NCBI RefSeq assembly: GCF_020991375.1
Contig: NZ_JAJLQZ010000007.1
Coordinates: forward strand, 186,001 to 250,000
Direction: 5' to 3'
From: Glycomyces amatae
Lineage (GTDB): Bacteria; Actinomycetota; Actinomycetes; Mycobacteriales; Micromonosporaceae
DNA: 64,000 nt
Shown here: one piece after another, positions 1-7,542 of the stretch
Position numbering within the stretch: position 1 is the stretch's first letter
Layout of the letters: every line of letters begins with the position of its first letter
Made by a program: the position numbers and the translations under genes
Notes under the pieces: model-generated
The model's input: the letters and a program-made list of their open reading frames with translations, nothing else
The model's database searches: none
What the model was told of the DNA's origin: nothing

Positions 1-118
1 GCCCCGCGACGAGCTTCGCGATCGCGATGCCCAGGTTCATCAGGCCCGCGACGATCACGGTGAGGATGCTCTCCGCGTTCGCGGGTTCCTCCGGCTGCGC
101 TTCGGCCGCTTCGCTCAC
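1..118 (-). CDS. Cation diffusion facilitator-like protein, N-terminal fragment
   Basis: Only the first 39 codons are inside the window. Reading from a GTG at 118, the peptide has an acidic, Ala/Glu-rich opening followed by the stretch ESILTVIVAGLMNLGIAIAK, which resembles the first membrane helix of CDF-family metal/proton antiporters (the 'aaNL.iavaK' pattern). If this is right, the protein exports divalent cations across the cytoplasmic membrane. The call rests on one helix; another multi-pass membrane protein is possible. No clear ribosome-binding site decides between this GTG and a start further upstream. Confidence 0.45.
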   Translation of the reverse strand, partial: MSEAAEAQPEEPANAESILTVIVAGLMNLGIAIAKLVAG

Positions 119-154
119 GCCCTCGAGCTTAGCGAGGCGGGGCCGGTCGCCGGT

Positions 155-733
155 TCAGTTCGGGCGGAGCGCCGCGAACGCCTCGTCCACGAGTGCCGGG
201 AGGTCCTCGCGCCCGCCCCCGGCAGTCCACCGGTCGGCGGCCAGCTCGACGCAGGCGATCGCGGCCGCGGCGAGCACGCCGTCCCGCAGCGAGGCCTCGC
301 CGCGGCCCGCCCGCTCGGCGAGCACGGCGGCGACCAGCCGCTGCCAGGAGTGCTGGTGCTCCATCCGGCAGGCGGCGAGCGAGGGGCTCTCCCTGACCAT
401 GCGCGCCAGCGCGAGCGCGCGGTCGGCGTCTTGGCGGAACTCCTCCACGAAGCCGTCGACGCTCTGCCGCAGGGAGACCCACTCGTCCTCGCCCGCGGGC
501 CGCGAGCGCAGGGCGTCGGCGAGCTCGAAGCCCTTCGCCTCCAGGGCGCCCAGGACGGCGTCCTCCTTGGTCTTGAAGTAGCGCAGGAAGGTCGAGCGGG
601 AGACGCCCGCGGCGGCGGCGACGTCGTTGACCGTGGACCGGTCGAAGCCCTCGCGGTTGAAGACCTCCAGGGCGGCCTCGGCCAGCTCGGCGCGCACGGC
701 GGCGCGGGCGATGTCGCGGGTGCCTCGGTTCAC
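155..733 (-). CDS. TetR/AcrR-family transcriptional repressor
   Basis: A 192-residue protein with a TetR DNA-binding domain at about residues 12-60. The helix-turn-helix reads VNDVAAAAGVSRSTFLRYF, followed by K.K.DAVLGAL, typical of the family. The C-terminal helical ligand-binding half is not assignable. The gene is divergent from the short-chain dehydrogenase at 827, and the 93-bp gap holds a perfect palindrome at 793-809 plus a weaker copy at about 774-788. This is the usual layout of a TetR repressor controlling its neighbour and itself. The ligand is unknown. Confidence 0.85.
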   Translation of the reverse strand: MNRGTRDIARAAVRAELAEAALEVFNREGFDRSTVNDVAAAAGVSRSTFLRYFKTKEDAVLGALEAKGFELADALRSRPAGEDEWVSLRQSVDGFVEEFRQDADRALALARMVRESPSLAACRMEHQHSWQRLVAAVLAERAGRGEASLRDGVLAAAAIACVELAADRWTAGGGREDLPALVDEAFAALRPN

Positions 734-792
734 GGGGCCGATCCTACCAATCCTCGCTCCGGGGTTGTCATATGTGAGACTCAGGCTCTAAC

Positions 793-809
793 ATGAGACT
801 GAGTCTCAT
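793..809. promoter_or_regulatory. Probable TetR operator between divergent genes
   Basis: ATGAGACT-G-AGTCTCAT is a perfect 17-bp inverted repeat with a single central base, 18 bp before the dehydrogenase start. A degenerate copy beginning TGAGACT lies just upstream at about 774-788. Two spaced half-similar palindromes between a TetR gene and its divergent neighbour suggest cooperative repressor binding. Assigning it to the TetR at 155-733 is inference from position. Confidence 0.7.
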
Positions 810-826
810 AAAGAGGAGTTGATTCC

Positions 827-1675
827 ATGAGCGTTCAGGGAGCCCCTGACCTCGACGGGAGGACCGTCGTCGTCACCGGCGCCAGTTCGGGCATCGGCGC
901 CGCCGCGGCCCGCCGCTTCGCCGCGCTCGGCGCCGAGGTGGCGGTCGTCGGCCGCGACCCGCGCAAGACCGCCGCGGTCGCCGATTCCGTCGGCGGCCCG
1001 GCCTTCACCGCCGACTTCGCGGACCTCGGCGACGTGCGCGCCCTCGCCGCCGACCTGGCCGACCGCTTCCCGCGCATCGACGTCCTCGCGAACAACGCCG
1101 GCGGCTACCGCCCCGAGCGCGTCCTCACCGCCGACGGCCACGAGTGGACCTTCCAGGTCAACCACCTGGCGCCGTTCCTGCTCACGAACCTGCTGCTCGA
1201 CCGCCTCGCCCGGAGCCCCGACGCGCGGGTGATCTCGACCGGCAGCATGGCCTACCGCGGCGCGGCGCTCGACCTCGACGACCTCGACGCCGCCGAGGGC
1301 AGGTACCGCCCCATGAAGGTCTACGGCGCCGCGAAGCTCGCGACGATCCTGTTCACCCGCGAACTGGCCCGCCGCACCGAGGGCACCACCGTGACGGCCT
1401 CGGCGTTCCACCCCGGCGGCGTCGCCAGCGACGTGTTCCGCGAGAAGCAGGTCCTCAACCGGCTCATCGGCTCGCCCCTGGGCCGGCTCCTGCTCACCCC
1501 CGAGCAGGGCGCCGAACCGCTCGTCATGCTCGCGACCGCGCCGGAGGCGGCCGACGGCGCCTACTTCCACCGGCTCAGGCGCGAGTCGCCCCGAGGCCGG
1601 CACGCGACCGACCCCGGCCTCGCCCGCGCGCTGTGGGAGCGCTCGGAGCGGATGACCGGGGTCGCGGCGCGCTGA
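827..1675 (+). CDS. Short-chain dehydrogenase/reductase (SDR)
   Basis: A 282-residue SDR with the N-terminal cofactor motif GASSGIG in a beta-alpha-beta Rossmann opening, the NNAGG motif near residue 90, and the catalytic Y-x3-K in VYGAAKLATI near residue 166, with an upstream ISTGS serine. The fold and length resemble retinol-dehydrogenase-like or WW-oxidoreductase-like SDRs that use NADP(H). The substrate cannot be told. The ATG at 827 has a strong GAGGAG at 813-818. Expression is probably repressed by the divergent TetR. The gene is convergent with the binding protein that ends at 1692, only 16 bp away and with no hairpin between them. Confidence 0.85.
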   Translation: MSVQGAPDLDGRTVVVTGASSGIGAAAARRFAALGAEVAVVGRDPRKTAAVADSVGGPAFTADFADLGDVRALAADLADRFPRIDVLANNAGGYRPERVLTADGHEWTFQVNHLAPFLLTNLLLDRLARSPDARVISTGSMAYRGAALDLDDLDAAEGRYRPMKVYGAAKLATILFTRELARRTEGTTVTASAFHPGGVASDVFREKQVLNRLIGSPLGRLLLTPEQGAEPLVMLATAPEAADGAYFHRLRRESPRGRHATDPGLARALWERSERMTGVAAR

Positions 1676-1691
1676 CGGAGGCGCCGGTCCG

Positions 1692-3449
1692 CTACGACTC
1701 CTCGGCGAAACCCCACTCGCCGACGTTGTAGAACACCCGCATCGTGGTCGCCCAGTTGTCGCGGACGTTCACGACGTCCTCGTTCAGCATGACCAGCGCC
1801 GGGGTCCACGCGAGCGGCAGCTGCACCGACTGGTCCAGGGAGATCTGCGCGGCCCGGTTGTTGAGCTCGGCGGCCCGGTCGCGGTCCATCGTGGTCGCGA
1901 GCTCGTCCACGATGGCGTCGACCTCGTCGTCACGGAACCCGGTGTGGCCCCCCTCGCCCCAGTAGTCGGCCGCGGAGGAGGCGAACAGCGGCGTCTCGAT
2001 CCAGCTGAACTGGACGAGGTCCCAGTCCTTCGCCTCCAGGACCGAGTTCAGCTCGCCCGCCGGGATCGGGTCGGCCTCGACCTCGATGCCGATCCCCTCG
2101 AGGTAGGTGATGACGAGGTCCTGGATGATCGGCGTGAAGGCGTTGCCCTCCAGGCCGGTGCGGTAGCGCAGGCTCACCGGCTCGCCCTCGGGGGTCAGCA
2201 GCCGCCCGCCCTCCCAGGTGTACCCGGCCCCTTCGAGGATGCCGCGGGCCGCGTCGGCGTCGCCCGAGCCGAGGCCGCCGTCCCCGATCTGGTCGGTCCA
2301 GTACGCCGAGCCGGGGCGGAACAGCACGCTCCGCATCGTCTCGACGTCCTCGTAGGCCGTGCCGTAGGCGCGCTCGTTGATCTCGTCGGCGTCGATCGCC
2401 GTGAAGACGGCCCGGCGCAGCGGTTCCTCGGCGAGGAACGGGTTGTCGAAGTTCGCGTCGATGTGGGACCAGCCCGACTGGGGCGCGACCGAGTACTTCA
2501 GGTGCTCCTCGCCCGCGATCCGGTCGAGCACCTCGGGGTCGAAGCTGGAGGGCGCGCCGCCGTCGACCGTGCCCTGCCGCAGCTCGGTGGCCATGGCGTC
2601 GGCGCCCTCGATGTACTTGAGCGTCAAGGAGTCGAGCGTGGACCGCTGGGAGCCGGTCCACTCCTCGTTCGGCACGTACTTCGCGTAGACCCCGAGCTCG
2701 CCCTCGACCATCCGGAACGGGCCGGCGCTGTAGTCGAGCGGCGGGTTCTCGGAGAAGTCGGCGACGGAGGCGGCCATCGCGACCGGGTCGGTGCGCCAGT
2801 CCGGGTGGCCGCGGGCCTCGGCGATGTGCGCCGGGTGGGTGATGACCCCGGCGGCGTACCACTCGGCGTCGAGGTAGCCCTCCTCGTAGGTCACGACGAT
2901 CGCGCCGTCCTCGGCCTCCTCGATGCTCGCGACGTGGGAGCCGTAGTCGCTCGCCGGGGCGCACTCGGCGCACCGGGCCTGGTCGCCGGAGGTCGCGTGC
3001 CAGTGCCAGACGAAGTCGTCGATGCCGATCGGGGTGCCCTCGCCCCAGGTCGCGTCGTTCTTGAGGCGGTAGGCGACGGTGAGCGGCGCTTCGGCCAGCA
3101 GCTCGGGGGCCTCGGCGTAGATCCCGTCGTTGTAGTGGATCTCGCCGTCCTGGTCGAAGGTGAGGACCGAGGGCCGCAGGGGCTGGTTGATGATCGAGGT
3201 GGCCAGGCTGGAGCCGTAGACGTCGGCCTGGCCCCAGGCCTCCCACTTGCCGTCCACGGCCCACACCAGGTCGCCGCCGTCGGCGCGCTCCCCGGCGTTG
3301 CAGGTGGTCGGCTCGGTCGCGCAGTCCTCGAAGCCCGCGTTCGTGTCGGCCGCCTCGCCGCCGCACGCGCCGACCGCCAGGGCGAGGGCGGCCGCGACGG
3401 CGGCGAGGGATCTCGGTGCGCCGCGACCGGGCGCCTTGGGCTGGGGCAT
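1692..3449 (-). CDS. Peptide/nickel-type ABC transporter substrate-binding lipoprotein
   Basis: A 585-residue extracytoplasmic solute-binding protein of family 5 (OppA/DppA type). The N-terminus is a lipoprotein signal: basic MPQPKAPGRGAPR, a hydrophobic core, then VGAC, so the mature lipoprotein begins with that Cys. The body has the family pattern of 'NDATWGEGTPIGIDDFVWHW', the long peptide-binding lobes, and a C-terminal lobe ending in 'QLPLAWTPALVMLNEDVVNVRDNW'. No permease or ATPase genes are adjacent, so it is an orphan or uses components encoded elsewhere. The start at 3449 was chosen over an in-frame GTG at 3500 because it gives the signal peptide and has AAAGG 7 nt upstream. The ligand is unknown; family members bind oligopeptides, dipeptides, nickel or heme. 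Confidence 0.87.
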   Translation of the reverse strand: MPQPKAPGRGAPRSLAAVAAALALAVGACGGEAADTNAGFEDCATEPTTCNAGERADGGDLVWAVDGKWEAWGQADVYGSSLATSIINQPLRPSVLTFDQDGEIHYNDGIYAEAPELLAEAPLTVAYRLKNDATWGEGTPIGIDDFVWHWHATSGDQARCAECAPASDYGSHVASIEEAEDGAIVVTYEEGYLDAEWYAAGVITHPAHIAEARGHPDWRTDPVAMAASVADFSENPPLDYSAGPFRMVEGELGVYAKYVPNEEWTGSQRSTLDSLTLKYIEGADAMATELRQGTVDGGAPSSFDPEVLDRIAGEEHLKYSVAPQSGWSHIDANFDNPFLAEEPLRRAVFTAIDADEINERAYGTAYEDVETMRSVLFRPGSAYWTDQIGDGGLGSGDADAARGILEGAGYTWEGGRLLTPEGEPVSLRYRTGLEGNAFTPIIQDLVITYLEGIGIEVEADPIPAGELNSVLEAKDWDLVQFSWIETPLFASSAADYWGEGGHTGFRDDEVDAIVDELATTMDRDRAAELNNRAAQISLDQSVQLPLAWTPALVMLNEDVVNVRDNWATTMRVFYNVGEWGFAEES

Positions 3450-3500
3450 GGCAGTGCCTTTCGCGAAGTCCGGGGGAAGTGCCTCGTGGGCACGCCCCAC

Positions 3501-3529
3501 AACGTAGTGCCGCGGCCGAAGAAAGTCAA
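3501..3529 (-). promoter_or_regulatory. Housekeeping promoter of the solute-binding protein
   Basis: On the minus strand TTGACT (3524-3529) and TACGTT (3501-3506) are separated by exactly 17 bp, a good match to an actinobacterial principal-sigma promoter. Predicted transcription starts near 3494, leaving a leader of about 45 nt before the start codon at 3449. Confidence 0.65.
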
Positions 3530-3640
3530 CTAAAACGATAGGATTACTCGTCTATCTCGCGTCGGCGGTTCGCGTCGGTCGCGGACCACAGCGGAGGCGT
3601 CCTCGCGGTGCCGTCCGTATGGGATGAATCCTCCCGTATC

Positions 3641-4420
3641 CTACCGGAATCCGAGGTGGACGCCGGTCGCGTCGTCATGGGGCTTGGCGGAGGCCATGGC
3701 GACCGGGTCGCCGCGCTCGTGCTCGCGGACCAGGGCGCACAGCGCCGCCACGCCCTCGCGCCCCGCGCGGTCCAGCAGGTGCTCCCACCGGTGGCCGTAG
3801 CGCTCGGTCAGGCGCGTCAGCCCGTCGGTGCACAGCATGGCGTCCCGCAGCCCCGCGGCGTCGACCTCGCCGGTGAGCGCCTCGGCGGCCGCGCCCGGAT
3901 CGGCCGAGGCCACCCAGAAGCCGTGCGGCCGGTTGCGCACCGCCGCGATGTAGCCGACCGGGTAGCGGCGGTACCCGCCGACGTCCTCGACCGCGGGCGC
4001 GCCCGTCAGCCGGGCCAGCCGCTCGTCCGAGACGGCCCGCACCGCCCCGCCGCCGTCGCGCCACGCGACGGCGCTGTCGCCCAGCACCAGCCACGCCAGG
4101 CGCCCCGCCGAGAGGCGCACCATGGCGACCGTCGCACCGGGGGTGACCGGGTTCGCCAGGTCGCAGCCGCGGTGCCCGTCCGCGGTCGCCTCGATGGCCC
4201 CGCCGAGGACGGCCCGCAGACCGAGCGCCCGGTCGCCGATGCGCGCGGCGATCGCCGCGCCGAGCCGCTCCACGTACCAGGGCACGTCGTGGACGCAGCC
4301 GTCGTCCGGGTAGCGGGTGATGCCGTCGAGCACGAGGGCCCAGGCGTCGCCGGTGCGGTAGTGGTCCTCGTTGGGGCCCGCGCCGCCGGGCGCCGAGTCG
4401 GCCGAGATCCGGATCGTCAT
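3641..4420 (-). CDS. PP2C-family serine/threonine protein phosphatase
   Basis: A 259-residue metal-dependent (PPM/PP2C) phosphatase. The metal-binding acidic residues are visible in order: GPNEDHY near residue 18, LDG at 31-33, LGDSAVAW in the middle, CTDGLTRL and HDDATGV near the C-terminus. It is soluble and should remove phosphate from Ser/Thr of protein targets. The ATG at 4420 begins the conserved domain; an upstream in-frame extension to 4540 is Arg/Pro-rich and unlikely. It lies near a sigma factor, a STAS protein and a HATPase protein, so a role in a partner-switching pathway is possible. It is of the general PP2C type, not clearly of the SpoIIE/RsbU type. Confidence 0.82.
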   Translation of the reverse strand: MTIRISADSAPGGAGPNEDHYRTGDAWALVLDGITRYPDDGCVHDVPWYVERLGAAIAARIGDRALGLRAVLGGAIEATADGHRGCDLANPVTPGATVAMVRLSAGRLAWLVLGDSAVAWRDGGGAVRAVSDERLARLTGAPAVEDVGGYRRYPVGYIAAVRNRPHGFWVASADPGAAAEALTGEVDAAGLRDAMLCTDGLTRLTERYGHRWEHLLDRAGREGVAALCALVREHERGDPVAMASAKPHDDATGVHLGFR

Positions 4421-4538
4421 GCCTCCAGTGTGGCCGCGGCCGCTCGCCGACGGCGTGCCCGGTCGCGGCGGCGCGGGCCCGACCGGCGCCGAACTCCTCA
4501 CCGCCTTCGCCCGGGACCGGCGCGGCTGAGCTGCCGCC

Positions 4539-5290
4539 ATGCCGAACTCCTCATACCTCTGCTCGACCGACCTGCGGTCCCTCTACCCCTCGACCACCGA
4601 CCGGGGCTTCGACCCGGCGAAGGGCGTCGTCGCGTTCGACGTGCGCTGCGTGCCCCTGCTGTGGCTCGCGATGTTCCGCCCGGCCGACCTCTCGACCCAG
4701 GCCGTCACGGTCGAACCCGACCCCGACGCCGTCTTCTTCGCGTTCGACGAGGGCGGCGGCGACCTCGTCGAGGCCGAGGCGCCCCGGAGGAGACCGAGAC
4801 GCAGGTCGTCGAGGCGACCGCGCCGCTCGTCGCCAAGGACCGCGCGCTCGCCCAGCTCGACGCCGCCGTCCCGGTGCTCGGCCGGCTCTTCGCCGCCGAA
4901 GGCCTCCTCGACGAGCATGCGGCGATGCTGCGCCGGGCGGCCGCCGCCGCCCCGGGCGCGCACCTGACGATCGAACTCGACGAGATCGAGGGGCTGTGGG
5001 AGCCGGGCGCCTTCCAGCCCGCGCTCCGCGCCGCGCCGGCGAGCCTGGACGGCGGGACCGACCCCGAGGCCGACCGGGCCCGCCTGGTCGAACTCGCCCA
5101 GCTGCGACCCGGCAGGCCCTTCCCGGCGGCGCGGCTGCTTTTTGACGACGGCGGTGCCGAGAACGGCGCTGTCGAGAACGGCGCTGTCGAGAACGGCATC
5201 GTCGAGGACGACGACTACTGGAACCTGGTCCGTCTGCTGGGCGCGAGCTTCAGCGCCGAGGTCCCCTGGGAGCCCTCCGCGGCCGGATGA
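4539..5290 (+). pseudogene. Conserved actinobacterial protein of unknown function, frameshifted
   Basis: Two overlapping open frames make one protein of about 250 residues. The first, from ATG 4539, begins MPNSSYLCSTDL and runs to DLVEAEAP. The second, shifted by -1, continues EETETQVVEATAPLVAKD and ends at 5290. The switch lies near 4777-4788, at GAGGCGCCCCGG. One missing base, perhaps in the C run at 4782-4785, would explain it; a sequencing error, a real mutation or programmed -1 slippage are all possible. The 'NxSYLxSTD' opening recalls a group of uncharacterised actinobacterial proteins (DUF7822-like, from memory). Near the C-terminus a 15-bp unit encoding AVENG repeats at 5153-5197. No strong ribosome-binding site is seen before 4539. 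Confidence 0.55.
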
Positions 5291-5292
5291 CG

Positions 5293-5823
5293 CTACGGCG
5301 CGCCGGGCCCCGGCTCGTCGAGCGCGACCGCCCGCTGCGCCGGGCCGTCGCCCGCCGCGGCGTCGGATCCGGCGCCGAAGTGGTCGGCGAGCTCCTCGTC
5401 GGTCGGCAGCCGGCCCAGCCGGCGCGCGAGCGCCGCGCGCACCTGGCCCAGCGCCGGCCGCGGCGTCCGGAGGGGACGCCGCGTCCGCGCCGGCCACGTG
5501 GTGTCGCGGAAACGGCGCCGGACCTCCGCCGAGATCGTCGGGATCGCGAAGGACAGGAAGTCGGCGCCCTGCGCCGGGTCGAATCGGTCGATGGCGTGGA
5601 TCAGGCCGACCGAGGCGATCCGAAGGAGGTCCTCGTCCGCGAAGCCGGTGACGGCGTACCGCCGGGCGAGGTGCCCGACCAGCGGCAGGTATCCGACGAT
5701 GAGGCGGTCCCTGATCTCGGAGCGCCGGGGCTCGTCCACGTCGAGGCCGCTCATCTCGGCGAACAGCGGCGCCAAGTGCCCGTACTCGTCGGGTCCGCCG
5801 CTCGGCGGGGTCGGGTCTGTCAT
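5293..5823 (-). CDS. SigB/SigF-like RNA polymerase sigma factor lacking region 4
   Basis: A 176-residue protein. Region 2 is intact: 'RDRLIVGYLPLVGHLARRYA', then 'DEDLLRIASVGLIHAIDRFDP' and 'FLSFAIPTISAEVRRRFRDTTW', the core-binding and -10-recognition helices of SigB/F/G sigma factors. Region 3 begins (ALARRLGRLPTDEELADHFG), but the protein then ends in a short Ala/Gly/Pro tail. The -35-binding region 4, normally about another 80 residues, is absent, and no other frame downstream encodes it. The ATG at 5823 precedes an acidic linker; an upstream extension to 5979 is not sigma-like. Its stop is 2 bp from the stop of the convergent frameshifted gene. It may be a decayed sigma factor or one that works without region 4. 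Confidence 0.75.
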   Translation of the reverse strand: MTDPTPPSGGPDEYGHLAPLFAEMSGLDVDEPRRSEIRDRLIVGYLPLVGHLARRYAVTGFADEDLLRIASVGLIHAIDRFDPAQGADFLSFAIPTISAEVRRRFRDTTWPARTRRPLRTPRPALGQVRAALARRLGRLPTDEELADHFGAGSDAAAGDGPAQRAVALDEPGPGAP

Positions 5824-6177
5824 GCGATCGCCGTTCTGCAGGGCCGGCGCCGCCGATGGGCCTCCGACCGCCTGGTCCGCGGTCCGACCGCGTCTCACGT
5901 ACCGATAGTGCAGCGTCCCTGCCGCGTTCCAACGTGTGCCCAACGTAGCAGCATCCGCAGGCGGCGTCACCCGTCGCATGCGCTGATGATTTTCGAACGC
6001 GCATATGATGGTCTCCCCGGCCGCGACGGCCGGGCCGCCGTCCGGATCTTCTGCTTATAGTGGGAGCCCTTGTCGCGTCATCCGCGATTCGGCGGGCGGC
6101 ATCCGCCGCGAGAGCGCACCAGCGGCGGCGGCCCAGGGGCGTGTGAGTCGGGATCGACGCCGCACGGAGGTGGAGCG
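5824..6177. promoter_or_regulatory. 354-bp divergent intergenic region, sigma gene / STAS gene
   Basis: No gene is convincing here. On the plus strand TATAGT at 6056-6061 is a good -10 element, with transcription probably starting near 6068 toward the STAS gene. A GC-rich inverted repeat (CCGGCC...GGCCGG) lies at about 6017-6034. No clear GTTT/GGGTAT pair of SigB type was recognised by eye on either strand. Confidence 0.35.
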
Positions 6178-6570
6178 ATGGCAGCGATCGAGGACGACGG
6201 TGCGCGGGAGACCGACGCCCCGTCCGAGCCGCTCGAGCCAGGGCCGCCCGAGGGGCCGCTGCGCGCGACGGAGACCACGGGGCCGCTGCCGGTCCTGCAC
6301 GTCTCCGGATCGGTCGACCTCAACAGCCACGACGACTGGGGGCGGGTGCTGCGGCAGGCGACCGTCAGGCACGGGGAGCTGCACGTGGACCTCGCCGGAC
6401 TGGCGTTCATCGACATGCGGGGCGTCAGCGTGCTCGTCGACGTCGCGCGGGGACTCCCCGAGGGGGCCCGGGTCGTGGTCCACCGCGCCCCGCCCTGCAT
6501 GCGGCGCATGATGGAAGTGCTCTGGCCCGCGGGCCTGGACGCGATCACGATCAAAGGAGACGCGCGATGA
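6178..6570 (+). CDS. STAS-domain protein (anti-sigma factor antagonist-like)
   Basis: A 130-residue protein. Residues 1-35 are an acidic, Pro-rich lead; the rest is a STAS domain with the diagnostic core 'LHVDLAGLAFIDMRGVSVLVDVARGL'. Classical antagonists (RsbV, SpoIIAA) carry DSSG here, the second Ser being the kinase target; this protein has D79-M80-R81-G82, so the phosphorylatable Ser is missing. It may bind its partner constitutively, or answer to something other than phosphorylation. The start at 6178 has GGAGG 7 nt upstream; an in-frame TTG at 6070 is less likely. Its stop overlaps the start of the next gene (ATGA), so the two are translationally coupled. Confidence 0.8.
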   Translation: MAAIEDDGARETDAPSEPLEPGPPEGPLRATETTGPLPVLHVSGSVDLNSHDDWGRVLRQATVRHGELHVDLAGLAFIDMRGVSVLVDVARGLPEGARVVVHRAPPCMRRMMEVLWPAGLDAITIKGDAR

Positions 6571-7535
6571 CCGCAGCTCCCGGCCGCGAGGCCGAGGATC
6601 CGTTCGACCACCCCGCCCTGCACTACTCCGGCGACCGGGAGTACCTCGACGGCACGCTCCCGTTCATCGAGCAGGCGCTGGCCGCCGAGGGGCCGGTCGC
6701 GGTGGCCGTTCCCGGACCGAACCTGAAGCTCCTGCGGGACGCCCTGGGCGAGCGGGCCGGGCGCGTCCTCATGCTCGACATGACCGAGGCGGGCGCCAAC
6801 CCCGGGCGCATCATCCCCGGCGTGCTGCGCGCCTTCGCCGACGCGCACCCCGACCGCCGCGTCCGCATCGTCGGCGAACCGGTCTGGCCCGCCCGCACCG
6901 AGGACGAGTACCCCGCCTGCGCTCAGCACGAGGCGCTGATCAACCACGCGTTCGCCGGCCGCGACGTCGCCATCCTCTGCCCGTACGACCTCGACGGGCT
7001 CGACGCGCGGGCGATCGACGACTCCCTCGCCACGCACCCGGTCCTCATCGACCGCGCCGGGCGCCGCGCCAGCGACGGCTACGACCCCGACCGCATCGTG
7101 GCCGAGTACAACCGGCCGCTCGAGGCCCCGCCGCGGACCGCCATCGAGCGGGAGTTCGACCGCTTCACGATCGACAACGCGCGCTGGTTCGCGACCTCTT
7201 ACGGGCGCAAGACCGGGCTGACGGCCACCCAGCTCGTCGACTTGGAGATCGCCGTCACCGAACTGCTCACCAACAGCGTCTGCCACGGCGGGGGCGCCGG
7301 GACGCTCCGGATCTGGGCCGAGGAGGACCGGCTCCTCTGCGACGTCAGCGACGCCGGCCGCATCGCCGACCCGCTCGCCGGGCGCCGCCCGGCCGACCCC
7401 GACCGCATCGACGGGCGCGGCCTGCTGCTGGTCAACCACGTCGTCGACCTCCTGCGCACGCACACCGGCGCCCGCGGGACCACCATGCGGATCCACATGC
7501 GCCTGCCGCGGCGGCGCCCGCCGGCGGGGGAGTGA
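6567..7535 (+). CDS. MEDS domain-HATPase protein (RsbW-like anti-sigma/sensor kinase)
   Basis: A 322-residue two-domain protein. Residues about 15-165 match the MEDS (DcmR-like sensory) domain: 'HYSGDREYLDGTLPFIEQAL', 'RIVGEPVWPARTEDEYPACAQHEALIN', 'ILCPYDLDGLD'. Residues about 200-318 are a GHKL ATPase of RsbW type, with the N-box EIAVTELLTNSVCHGG, the DAGR motif and DGRGLLLVN. Proteins of this build in actinomycetes act as anti-sigma factors or phosphorylate STAS antagonists. It is coupled to the STAS gene by a 4-bp ATGA overlap and lies divergently from a SigB-like gene, so the three probably form one partner-switching unit. The signal sensed by the MEDS domain is unknown. Confidence 0.82.
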   Translation: MTAAPGREAEDPFDHPALHYSGDREYLDGTLPFIEQALAAEGPVAVAVPGPNLKLLRDALGERAGRVLMLDMTEAGANPGRIIPGVLRAFADAHPDRRVRIVGEPVWPARTEDEYPACAQHEALINHAFAGRDVAILCPYDLDGLDARAIDDSLATHPVLIDRAGRRASDGYDPDRIVAEYNRPLEAPPRTAIEREFDRFTIDNARWFATSYGRKTGLTATQLVDLEIAVTELLTNSVCHGGGAGTLRIWAEEDRLLCDVSDAGRIADPLAGRRPADPDRIDGRGLLLVNHVVDLLRTHTGARGTTMRIHMRLPRRRPPAGE

Positions 7536-7542
7536 CCCCGCC

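Noticed and set aside
3450-3500. Longer form of the solute-binding protein from an upstream GTG
   Set aside because: It would put 17 extra residues before a well-formed lipoprotein signal, and it lies over the predicted transcription start.
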